Assembly: GCA_027923505.1 (NCBI GenBank)
Contig: BROI01000002.1
Coordinates: 1,674,001 to 1,738,000 of the forward strand
DNA from: Mayamaea pseudoterrestris
Lineage: Eukaryota > Bacillariophyta > Bacillariophyceae > Sellaphorales > Sellaphoraceae
Length of the DNA stretch: 64,000 nucleotides
Reading direction: 5' to 3'
Position numbers and translations under genes: made by a program. The stretch's first letter is position 1; each line of letters starts with the position of its first letter. This document shows positions 21,471 to 30,842 of the stretch, piece after piece. The notes beneath the pieces were generated by a model that ran no database searches, was not told the origin of the DNA, and was given only the letters and a program-made list of their open reading frames with translations.

Positions 21471-22003
21471 TCTTACTGTTGTTCTGCACATCATTGTCAT
21501 GATTGGTGATGGGATGTGGCTTTCAAAGAAGAGCATCTGGAGCTTGCTGACGGAACGCAATCACCGGACGCAGGCCAGATGCCATCTTTTGCGAACCAAC
21601 AAAGATTTGACCAATCAGAAATGCTCAGTGGAGTCGTGTGAACGGAATGATTCGTTCGAGAATGACCATGACCATGACCTCGAATAGGTTGCCTGTTACC
21701 GTAGCTAAAAGCAAGTTTGACAAGCAACATAACGACAACACTTGCTTATAAACCTCGTTCCTCGTCTACGACCTGCCTTGCTTGACCATAACTGCTCAAC
21801 ATGAGGCGTACCGTTAATGTAGCTTTTGCGGGAGCTTCATTTCGCATCGAGGACTCTTGGTGACACCCAGTCGTGTTCAAGAATCCCAGCAGTTATTTTA
21901 CGTTATTTTTCCAAGCGCGCGAGCTCAACACGAGAGAGACTTCGCCAATCGCGCAACTTCTCACAAATTGGACTCGTCGTCCCTCATTTTACCCACTGCA
22001 ACA
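21471..22003. other. Divergent promoter region
   Basis: About 530 bp between the RsfS start and the ATG at 22004. Contains CCTCGTTCCTCGTC and other pyrimidine-rich stretches; no gene or RNA recognised. Confidence 0.4.
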
Positions 22004-22291
22004 ATGTCCAAGGTCGCTCCTATTGACAAGCAAGAACTTTACAATACTGACAAGGCGGCATCCAACGACCAAGTAGTCGTTTCAACGATGAGCATGTTCG
22101 ACCAAAACTCTCCAAGCGCGGCGCGTCGCTTGATGCGCCTTCGCCGCCGCCTCTTTCTCGAGGCAGTCGCCACCCCATACGTGCCACAATCTCGAAGCTT
22201 TGCGGAGCGATCCTACTCGCAAGACAGCACCAGCACCATGGATACTTCAGTTGGTTCCGCCTTGACCATGGACGAGGAAGAAGAAGAATGA
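22004..22291 (+). CDS. Small hypothetical protein, 95 aa
   Basis: Start at 22004 (ACAATGTCC, good context). The sequence begins MSKVAPIDKQELYNTDKAA and has a basic, helical centre (SAARRLMRLRRRLFLEAVA, residues ~48-66) and a Ser-rich then Glu-rich tail. No membrane segment. The Arg-rich helix could bind nucleic acid or act as a localisation signal; this is speculation. Family not recognised. Confidence 0.5.
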   Translation: MSKVAPIDKQELYNTDKAASNDQVVVSTMSMFDQNSPSAARRLMRLRRRLFLEAVATPYVPQSRSFAERSYSQDSTSTMDTSVGSALTMDEEEEE

Positions 22292-22839
22292 AGGGACAAA
22301 CTATAGAAGGAGGTGCATTCTATTCTTCATTTATATATCTTCAAGAGACTACCTGCTACATGCTTTTGCGTTGAATACATTTTCTGCATGTCCACAACTT
22401 CTCCGCAGCTTCATGAGCCCAATGACGTTCCAGCTTTACTCCGCGCTGATTGAAATTAACAGGTCCAATGCGTCGCCTCGCTCCATAAAAACACATCCAT
22501 GAATATGTTATTGCATATTAATTTTTATATAATCGCAATGTCTCTTCCAGAATATCTGTAGAAGATATAAACAGTGCTCATCGTAAGTGCCAGATCGACA
22601 GAAAATAAAGCACTTGTTTTATGCGGGAGGTGCATCATGAGCATCGCAGTACGAAAAGTCTACGGTAAAACCCGGCGGCTCGTCATGGCTCGTCACGTCC
22701 GCCATCTGCTAGATGTAGTTGATAGTCGATCGTGCGACTTCTTATGTCACGCCAATTGAGCAAGGCCAGCGGCGGCTGCGATGCAGCTACGCGCATCTTC
22801 CCGCGACAGCAATGGCAATACTTTGTATGCAGCTCGCAC
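22292..22839. other. Intergenic, convergent 3' ends
   Basis: 548 bp, AT-rich in its first half. No supported gene, repeat or RNA. Confidence 0.45.
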
Positions 22840-24495
22840 TCAAAAGTCTCCTTGCATCGCCTTGATCAACTGCGGAGTCGCACTAAAAGACACGCAGTAG
22901 ACAGTCTTTCCCGGAGCAACATCACGGACCGCATGAAGCTGCAAGTTGCAATCGTAACATTCGTCCAATTCCTGGCGACGACAACTCGCAGCTCCCGGAG
23001 CAAGGCCAGCAATGAGGTTGGACGCAATGATTTCGACAGCCACTTCCTCCGCTGAAAGACCATCCGTCGGTCTGGCAAACGTATACACATGTACTCGGGG
23101 TATCACATCGCTATGCTTTGCCCACCATCGGAGCGCGCCGAGAAATTTGGGACCCTCCAAAGGAAAGTTCATGACGACATGGTCTGGCAGCGGATGCTGC
23201 TCACTGAGACCAAGATCCATTAGAAAGTCGTATGCATCTCCGCACTTGGCTTGAATCTGCTTGGCGTCAATCCCATTCGATTTGGCATTCTTGTGCAACC
23301 ATTCAATTGCACTCGGATTCCAATCATTGGCAAGCACGAAGCAACTCGCATCTCGCGCTGCCGCGTGCAGGCAGAGTGCACCCACTCCGCAAAAGGGATC
23401 GGCAATCAGTGCTCCTTTCTCAATCAAATTGAGCATGCGCTGTCTCTCCTCCGATAGTCGACTGCACCAGTAAACCTTGGCCATGTCAAACTGCAGCCGC
23501 AGTCCAGCTTCAACCACATCAACCAGTGTATTGTTTTCACCAGCCACAATTTCAAAGTCATAAGTGCGAAAGGGCCCCGTCACTTGACCGACCTTGACTA
23601 GTACAGTCTTGACGTGTGAGCGCAAGCTTTCCAGCAGCACTTGGCCAATGAGGTAGCGATATGGAAAATGGTGCGACCGCAGATTCATGTGAATGACATG
23701 ACCAATGGTTTCAAACGCCGTTGGCGGTGGATGTATATGAGATGGAAGTATTTGAAGGAGAGTGTAGGATGCGGTGAATTGGTTGTACGCGAACTTGATT
23801 GGAACCACAGATCCGGGTGTGCAGGCGTCTTGGACAAACGTAGGTAGCTCCTGGAACGGAGGAGCGTCCGGATGTAGGAGAATCATTTTGTCGCCATTTT
23901 CACTGTCGCGGACTACTTTGATTCGAGTATGCAGGTGACTGAGAAGGTCAAGTCGTGATGCCAAGTGGTCTTGCATCTCGGGCGCATTTACAATAGTATG
24001 AATTTGTGACGAATCCTTGACGCAAAGACTGCGAAAGACAACTGTCGGATTGAGCCTTGGATGTGCTTTCCAAGTTTCGACAAGTCGAGTAACTTCTGCA
24101 TGTTCATCTTGGTCGTTAACAACGGAGTTCCGCTCTTGATTATCTTCGTCATGATCAGAATGCACTAGCGAGAGTAAGGTATCATTCTTCAATGCGGCTG
24201 AATGCAAAGTCGGCATCTCAGCTACTGGATCATGCGCAAGCAGCGAAGCCTTTCCTATACTTAACCTCATTGAGCGACCAAGCATTGATCGGTGCATTAT
24301 TCCTCGACTCATTTGTCGGCTTAGCCGAATGGTAAAGCCCGAGCAAGATCGTATCATGATTGGAAGAATGAGAAGGGAGAGGATTGTCGACAGACTGGCA
24401 ACAGTTTGTAATCGTATTCGTCGATTCAAAATCAGAGACAGAAGCAGTGATTTGATTGTGATATTGCATCCACTCTTGGGATGCCGCCTTTGCAT
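22840..24495 (-). CDS. TRM5: tRNA (guanine37-N1)-methyltransferase Trm5
   Basis: First ATG of the frame is at 24495; the product is 551 aa, within the family range for eukaryotes. The N-terminal ~80 residues are hydrophobic/basic and contain a possible leader ending RSCSG|FTIRL, so organelle targeting (plastid-type or mitochondrial) is possible. The Trm5 core shows IGHVIHMNLRSHHFPYRYLIGQ, FRTYDFEIVAGENN, VDVVEAGLRLQFDMAKVYWC and SRLSEERQRML. The SAM-binding Rossmann part has ADPFCGVGALCL and VLANDWNPSAIEWL, then VVMNFPLEGPKFL in place of the usual MNLP motif. It methylates G37 next to the anticodon and prevents frameshifting. Confidence 0.92.
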   Translation of the reverse strand: MQRRHPKSGCNITIKSLLLSLILNRRIRLQTVASLSTILSLLILPIMIRSCSGFTIRLSRQMSRGIMHRSMLGRSMRLSIGKASLLAHDPVAEMPTLHSAALKNDTLLSLVHSDHDEDNQERNSVVNDQDEHAEVTRLVETWKAHPRLNPTVVFRSLCVKDSSQIHTIVNAPEMQDHLASRLDLLSHLHTRIKVVRDSENGDKMILLHPDAPPFQELPTFVQDACTPGSVVPIKFAYNQFTASYTLLQILPSHIHPPPTAFETIGHVIHMNLRSHHFPYRYLIGQVLLESLRSHVKTVLVKVGQVTGPFRTYDFEIVAGENNTLVDVVEAGLRLQFDMAKVYWCSRLSEERQRMLNLIEKGALIADPFCGVGALCLHAAARDASCFVLANDWNPSAIEWLHKNAKSNGIDAKQIQAKCGDAYDFLMDLGLSEQHPLPDHVVMNFPLEGPKFLGALRWWAKHSDVIPRVHVYTFARPTDGLSAEEVAVEIIASNLIAGLAPGAASCRRQELDECYDCNLQLHAVRDVAPGKTVYCVSFSATPQLIKAMQGDF

Positions 24496-24831
24496 ATTGT
24501 TATTCGAGTTTGCCGTCGCTAAGAACAAATAATGCCGTCATGGCGAACTTGACGAAACCGATGGCTCCAGGGAACGTCGCAGCGTGACAGATTGTGAGTC
24601 TGGCTCGTCGGATGGTGCGGCGGAGGGCACGTGAAAGGCAAGCTAATGTACTCTAGCCTATGTTGCTTCTGCGAAGGCGAGTCTGCCTGCGTCATACCAG
24701 CATTTACGAGAATAAAGTGCTGTATAGCTGACCCTTTTTGCGTTCATAAATGGAGGCAGCTATCTTGCGGAGAGCGACATGCTAAATAAAAATGGCAAAA
24801 ACCAACTATGTAACATTTCAACAGATTAAAA
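24496..24831. other. Intergenic
   Basis: 336 bp between co-directional minus-strand genes. It should hold the Trm5 promoter and the 3' end signals of no visible second gene. Nothing else recognised. Confidence 0.4.
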
Positions 24832-25617
24832 CTAAGCTGCAGCCGCAAACTTGCCATGCGCAAGAATTCTCCCAATTGGTGAAACAGCTTGCCATTCAAT
24901 GATTCGAGAACGTACATCAATATACATTCGCTGATATCGCCCTACTTTGCCCACGAGCATACCAGTAGCCAGGCGCGAAAGTTGAAGGACTTGAATGATG
25001 GACCGCAAAGCATGAAACGCAATAACTAAACGACAAGCTTCTGTCCCATCGATTGCTTCGTTCTGACCGTGCACCTTCGGCTGTAACGAAAGGTGAGCAG
25101 CAAATTCAAAGAACTTGATGGCATTGTGCAAGTGACGCAATCTTGAACTGCTCTCTTGTCGCTCTTCTTGTTTCGACATGAGATAACTTGTAATGCCAAC
25201 ATTGATTAAAATAATGGCAGATTCAATGTTTGGACTTGTCCGCACCGAGCGAGGCTCAACCAAGTCGATATGAATAGGAGTCCAAGCGCCAAAGCGCGGA
25301 TCGAAAACCGGCTGGAGAAATGCTGCGCATGGGGACGCACACGGGTCGCAGGATATAATCTTCACCAGACGAGCGGAAAAGGAGGTAGAGTCCGACTTGA
25401 CGTCAAGCATGCGGCGGGTTGCCTGGTCGAGCATGTGATCCACGTCCCCCGCAACGTGTTCCGGATCAACAATACCCTTTATGACGCTCATTGCGTCACT
25501 GAATGTTTGATGAGCTCGAGCAAGACATCCCTTCGATAGCAGGTAAATTCCAGCATTGTTCAGTGAAACAGCGGCGTGGTAAGCTTTGCTTGAGGCGATC
25601 TTTTCTAAACTGGTCAT
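24832..25617 (-). CDS. Hypothetical helical (TPR-like) protein, 261 aa
   Basis: Single exon from the ATG at 25617. The first ~50 residues (AYHAAVSLNNAGIYLLSKG, then LARAHQTFSDAMSVIKGIV) have the A-x-x-x-N-N-A-G and alternating helix pattern of a tetratricopeptide unit. A second such segment (IESAIILINVGITSYLMSKQ, HLHNAIKFFEFAAHLSL) follows near 130-180. No catalytic motif or targeting signal. Similar short TPR-like proteins are numerous in diatom genomes, from memory; the role is unknown. Confidence 0.65.
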   Translation of the reverse strand: MTSLEKIASSKAYHAAVSLNNAGIYLLSKGCLARAHQTFSDAMSVIKGIVDPEHVAGDVDHMLDQATRRMLDVKSDSTSFSARLVKIISCDPCASPCAAFLQPVFDPRFGAWTPIHIDLVEPRSVRTSPNIESAIILINVGITSYLMSKQEERQESSSRLRHLHNAIKFFEFAAHLSLQPKVHGQNEAIDGTEACRLVIAFHALRSIIQVLQLSRLATGMLVGKVGRYQRMYIDVRSRIIEWQAVSPIGRILAHGKFAAAA

Positions 25618-26469
25618 GTTTTGCGTTACTATGAGCTTGGTTGCCTCGACTTTACTTGCTTCGGAACTTTGGTGGATATGGTTCCATCGTCTTTGAGGTG
25701 GATGCGAAACTGTATCGGCACATATGGCATGTTTGTGCGCTGGCAGCTTCGTCTCGGAGAATCATTGGACGAATCTCCATGTCCCACATGTTTGTCAAAG
25801 CCAATCAGGATTAAACATGATCATTTGCGGTGACACATCCAATTCATTTTGATAATTGACAGCCATTACCCTTAAACGACGTCGTTGACGTGGAATGAGC
25901 CATTGGCAAAGCGAATCCTGCATACAGGGTTCAACGAGACATTTCGGAGAAATTTCGCCCTCATAAAACACCAAGTATGATACCCATATTAAGGTTTGTA
26001 CACCTACCTACTCGTACGACGAAGGTAACAAGAGTAGTAATATGGATATAAAGGCAGGCAAACAATCTAAGATAGCATCAGCAATTCGAGTTCTGGTAGT
26101 TACATATATACAAACTGAAGTAGGATCACAACCAATGCCCACACCTACCTTTCTCACTGTCAATGCAAGTGAGGATCAACTGGCAGTCGCTGGACCACCT
26201 GCACTGGCTTGCAACACAGTAGAGTGGCTTTTGATCAGAGTCGGTCTAAAGTAAGTTGGGTTGGCTGTCGAAGTTGGCCGGTAGCTACATTAGTAAGGGT
26301 AAGCGGACGATTACTTTTGCGGAAGTCGGAGTGGTTATCGGTGAGACATGACATCTCGAAAGCCGCACCACACAAGCACTTTAGCGACACGAGCGAACGA
26401 AGCTGCCACCCGTCTACCTACACACAGCAATAGACACATCATACATCATATCGTTACAGCAAGATTAGC
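25618..26469. other. 852-bp intergenic, divergent genes
   Basis: No supported gene, repeat or RNA. A GTACACCTACCTACTCGTAC stretch near 25997 is weakly palindromic. Confidence 0.4.
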
Positions 26470-27087
26470 ATGTCATCAATTGTTACTGCCACGCTTGACA
26501 CTTTCGACACAGCAAACGCAACGAAAGCGTCCAGGAGGAGCAACAACAAGAAGCGGCCTTTGCCGGAGACCAATTTTGTATCGACCATCGTACCATTGAC
26601 CTCTCTGAAAGCAGCCAAGACTCGTGCCAGTGAAACTTGCTCTTTATCGGAATTGAAATCCGCATCGAAAGACTCCAAGAAAGTCCGTTTCGACTCGGTG
26701 GCGATCAAGCATTATCCTCGAGCACTCGGCGACTTTGACGAATCTAACAATGTACCTTTAGATTATGCCCTTTCGCTCGACTGGGCAAGCAATGATGACG
26801 AAAATGCTGCTCCAACCATTTTGCCATTGGATGTTTACGAAAATAGCAGGACGCCGACTTGCAAGTCGCCCATTGAGTATGACGACTTGGGTCGATTGAA
26901 TGCGACGCAGCGCTGCGCGAGATTGCTTGAAAACATGCCAGTCTCCGCGCTGGCGCAGCAAGTAGGACAGCGAAACGGAAAATCGACGGCGCGAGGGATT
27001 GGGCGCATCGAGCAAGAGTTGGAAACGTTTTTAAAGCTGTCCGCGTCGTCGCCGACGGCATTGCCACCGTTTGTCACGAAAAGGTAG
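26470..27087 (+). CDS. Hypothetical protein with a stramenopile VxFxxVxIxxYxxxLGD-type motif, 205 aa
   Basis: Single exon from the ATG at 26470. After a basic N-terminus (ASRRSNNKKRPLPE), the segment KVRFDSVAIKHYPRALGD (residues ~75-92), then LSLDWASNDDE, resembles a short motif I recall as very common in diatom proteins of unknown function: a V/I-rich strand, Y, LGD, then a hydrophobic-x-W-acidic end. The C-terminal ~70 residues look helical (ATQRCARLLENMPVSALAQQ). Function unknown. Confidence 0.65.
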   Translation: MSSIVTATLDTFDTANATKASRRSNNKKRPLPETNFVSTIVPLTSLKAAKTRASETCSLSELKSASKDSKKVRFDSVAIKHYPRALGDFDESNNVPLDYALSLDWASNDDENAAPTILPLDVYENSRTPTCKSPIEYDDLGRLNATQRCARLLENMPVSALAQQVGQRNGKSTARGIGRIEQELETFLKLSASSPTALPPFVTKR

Positions 27088-27414
27088 GGGACTGGGAATA
27101 CACGATATCGTGGCATGCATATCTTGATATGAACGTAGAGCAAAAAAAATATCATAACTATCAGGGAGGATGGCAGGTACAAGCTGTACTTGTAAATTGC
27201 CAAGCATTTTACGCCGCGTGATTCAAAATGCTTCTTTTGGAGGCCTATCAGTTCCGCCAAGTCCTTGAGCTCTTCTCCAGCTACCCAGCGTAAGGCGCAA
27301 TGGCTATCCTTCATGTCTAGAATACTTGTTCTTACTATCATGCTACTTATGTCGCAACAAGGTTTACATTGGTTCCACGAAACGGACGAAGAGTCATTCC
27401 AAGGGTCATAGTCA

Positions 27415-27424
27415 GTACCGGTAC
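27415..27424. promoter_or_regulatory. GTACCGGTAC palindrome
   Basis: A perfect 10-bp palindrome 133 bp upstream of the ATG at 27557, identical to the sites at 370 and 53608. It lies in the 470-bp gap 27088-27556, which holds no gene that I can support. Confidence 0.4.
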
Positions 27425-27556
27425 GATTTTCGCTTCAGATGTTGTGACGGATTCGCCCCCTCGTTCCATTGCGAGATCAAGCAGACTGAAATGCTCTTTG
27501 ATTGACAGCTTCTGCCCTTGCTGCTGGACTTCCTTTACTATTTCTTACACGAAAGT

Positions 27557-30206
27557 ATGCCTCCTCGCCCACCAAGGTTGAACGCTGCAGACGACAATGC
27601 CAATGACCGCAGCAGGCATGGCGGCAGTGACGAGCATGAGCACGAAGATGACGACGACTTGGCAGACCTTTTGCATGATGCTGCTGCACCAAGAGAAACA
27701 TTGCCGGCGTCTGGCCCGTATGCCAAGCAGCAGGAGCGAGTCTATCATAACTTCTATCAAAAGAATGCGTCCATGTCTTGTTTTGAATACATTAGTGCCT
27801 ATATCTCAGTGTACGTTTTTGTTGAAAGTGATGCTGCTTGCTTTCCATCGAATCGAATGGTTTGTTCCCTCTGTCATCTGCATATGCAGACACTGCTCTT
27901 CTCGTAAAATTTCACATAGATGCTGCTACTACCATCCAGTTGTATGTTCCATCTTGACGTTTGGATTGGGCTTGTTTCTGTTTCTCCTACTCGTCACGCT
28001 CGTTTTGAATCCAGCCCAGCAGTTTGGCATTAGTTCCGAACACGCCAGCTACCTGTCCTCCAAAGTCCACTCCAAGTACGATTTGGAGCTCAACAAGATT
28101 GAACATTGGTGCTTGGGCGGTGGAAACTCGCGCTGTCCATACTGCGAGGATCCCTTGGTGCCGCAGAGCCGCATGGAGCATGCCAGTTGGACATTGGCAT
28201 TTAATAAAAACAAGAAGATTGTTCAGAAATACGTTGACGATCCGCTCCAAGGAGCCGAACTGGATGTTGCGTTTCTGGGTGGATCGGTCGTGGAGGAAAT
28301 GTCGGGTCGATGGATGGGAAAAAGCGGCAGTAGTGATGGCAAAAACGAAACTAATACTAGCGACAATAGCATGTCGTCGTTGCGCATTTTTGCGCGTCTC
28401 TTTCGAAGCAACTTTCAGAGTCTCGACAAGGGAATACATGGAGTTGCTCTTGGAATTGCTGGCGACTCTTCGCCAAATGTCTTGTATCGCATCATGCATG
28501 GCGAAATGCCGGAACAGTTCAATCCCAAAATATACTGGCTGAGTCTGGGTATGAATGACATTGCGCGGATGCAGTGTTCCGAGGAAGTTACACTGATTGG
28601 AATTCTGCGAGTCGTTGAGGAGATTTTGGAGCGCAAGCCACATGCGCGCATTGTCATTAACTCACTCTTTCCCATGATTACGGTGCGAGAAGGCGACTAT
28701 CCAGTCCTGAGTGACTTCATGGACTCGTTTGAGCTTCCAAGAGGTGTAGTTATTCGGCATTATAAGCCAACCCATCAAGAGGAGATAGAAGAAGGACGGC
28801 GCATGTTACGGTTTCAATCAACAGACTCGTCCTTTGATCGCCGGCAGCTATCCAAACGGGATCGTAAAACAAGGCATCGACGCCAGCGTGACATACACGA
28901 GGAGCCTCGTTCTAGAACATCAGAAGAGATTGTTACATTATCCGAAAAGGAAGAAGAAATTCGTGACATTGTTGCTCGACGTCGTCGCCGACGTAGGCGT
29001 GAAAGATTGAACCCAATACTAGCTGGCGACAAGTTCAAAATACGAAAGTTTCGACCTGGGTTCTTGGGCAAGCGACGGTTGCCGTTGTGGGTTTCTATCC
29101 GACATATAAATAAACAGCTTTCTGAGTTTGCTGCAAACAACCCCCGAGTTTACTTCTTTGACTCAACCTCACTTTTTGTGTCCAGCACCGGAGTTGACCG
29201 TAAACGCTACCATGTCATGAGTGACCGCATCAGCGCACGAGGGCACCCAACCGAGGAAGGCTACCGATTGTGGGAATCTGCAGTCATGACTCGCGTCAAA
29301 CAGGTTATTGACATTATGAAAATAGAGGAACCAGATTTATTCATCATGGATAACAAAGCATCGGAAGATGCTGGTGAGTGGACAGACAATTCTTATTTCA
29401 GTGAAAGCCTTGATGACGCCTATGACGGGTTTGAATCAGGAACTGACGATGGCGGTGAGAACCAGCAGACCGACATAGATGGCGACGGTTATGGTGGAAG
29501 CAACGACGATGATAGGGCTGGTGTTGATGTCGACGTCGACGCCGGAGACAATGGTGACAATGCCGCAGATGCGTTGCAAGGAAAGATTGAGACAAACGCA
29601 GACGACGACAAGTTTACAGTCGATGAGCAGCATCGAGGAGAAAACGGAGACATGACCCATGCTCAAGTGGATAACGGCGATCAACAGACTGTAAACACTG
29701 TCATATCGGAACCAGTAAATGAGAATGGCGACGAAGTCAGCCCCGAAGCAGTAGAATCAGAAGTAGTGGACGTCAACCAAGACAGTGCAAATGTTGTCGA
29801 GCCGGATCCTGAAGAAAACAATCCCGAAGCGGTGCAAACAGAAGCGGTTGACGGCGAACAAGACGCTGCAAATGTTGGCGAACCGGGGCCCGAAGAAGGT
29901 AATCCCGACATTGCACAACCGGAAGCGGCTGATGGCGACCAAGAAACCTCCAACGTTGAGGAACCCGCGCCAGTGGAAGGCCGAGATGAGCAGCAAGAAA
30001 TACAACCAGTGGTCGACGAGCCAAATTCAGTGGCTGAGACTGAGACGGAGCAGTCCGGAGCCGCTGAAAATGAAACCCAACAAGATGCGAATGAAGCGGT
30101 AGATGTCGCTGAACCTGCTGTCGACGCTGTTGAAGACGGCGCAACCGAGTTGGATGTTACTACTGCGAATGATGAAACTGAATCCACTCCCAACGATCAA
30201 GTATAG
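27557..30206 (+). CDS. SGNH-hydrolase-like type II membrane protein with acidic repeat tail, two exons
   Basis: Exon 1 is 27557-27810 and exon 2 is 27920-30206; the 109-bp intron has GTACGT and ATAG ends and keeps frame (ISVCCYYHPVVC). The product is 846 aa. The acidic cytosolic N-terminus precedes a membrane helix (LTFGLGLFLFLLLVTLVL, ~96-113). The ectodomain carries SGNH-like blocks: VAFLGGSVVEEM, GIAGDSSPNVLYR, YWLSLGMNDIARMQ (GxND) and ARGHPTEEGYRLW. The usual Asp three residues before the last His is Ala here. A basic Arg-rich insert (~400-470) separates the blocks. The last ~250 residues are acidic with ~25-residue repeats (PEAVQTEAVDGEQDAANV type). Possibly acts on glycans as a Golgi or surface enzyme. 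Confidence 0.75.
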
Positions 30207-30542
30207 CACTCCCGATTGGCAACCGCTTTCCCTAGTATGCTTGCTCTGCACACAACTCGCTCGCCGCTCTTTTGGCAATGCACAACTCATTTCTGTCAAC
30301 CTTACACAATTACCCTGCATGTAGTTGTACAAGTAGCTAAAATGGTTAGCTAGCGCGTGACATGTTCCTGGGGCGAAAATGGCGTGGTCGTCCCAGCGGA
30401 GGTACATGTACAGTATACCGTTAGCTTATTTATATTGCCCTTCGGACATACTCGTTTGATTCGTCCTTTATGAGTCATATCGGAAATAGTCGCTAACAGT
30501 ATTATTGCCTTTGACGTTCCAGGTGTTCGCCAATATATTACA
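30207..30542. other. Intergenic
   Basis: 336 bp upstream of the small frame at 30543. Contains GTACATGTACAGTATACC near 30403, a near-palindromic stretch. No gene recognised. Confidence 0.4.
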
Positions 30543-30842
30543 ATGACTATGACCATTGGAGTATATCCGAAATGTGTAGAGTCAAGTTGGACGTGTTTCG
30601 TTTTACTATGGCCTGGTCATTTTCATGACATATTGAAGATCCACGCCAGCCAGGGTCTTCGCATTCACAATAGCCCGTCGGACGAGGCACCATTGAAGTG
30701 CCAACTGCGGCGCGCCCTTGCAAGATTTCTTTCCGAACCCTTGATTGATCCCATTTTCTGCATCTTCCTTGCCGCGCTGCTGCTACTTGTACTGCTGCTG
30801 CAAGTCGTTCAACTACTCTACAAGAAGCTGCGTCTATTATGA
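30543..30842 (+). CDS. Possible small tail-anchored protein or upstream frame, 99 aa
   Basis: An ATG-started frame ending in a strongly hydrophobic helix, IDPIFCIFLAALLLLVLLLQ, then basic KKLRLL, as in tail-anchored membrane proteins. Its stop overlaps the phytochrome start as ATGA (30839-30842), so it lies entirely in what should be the phytochrome 5' leader. It may be a real small gene, an upstream frame on the phytochrome mRNA, or chance. No family recognised. Confidence 0.3.
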   Translation: MTMTIGVYPKCVESSWTCFVLLWPGHFHDILKIHASQGLRIHNSPSDEAPLKCQLRRALARFLSEPLIDPIFCIFLAALLLLVLLLQVVQLLYKKLRLL

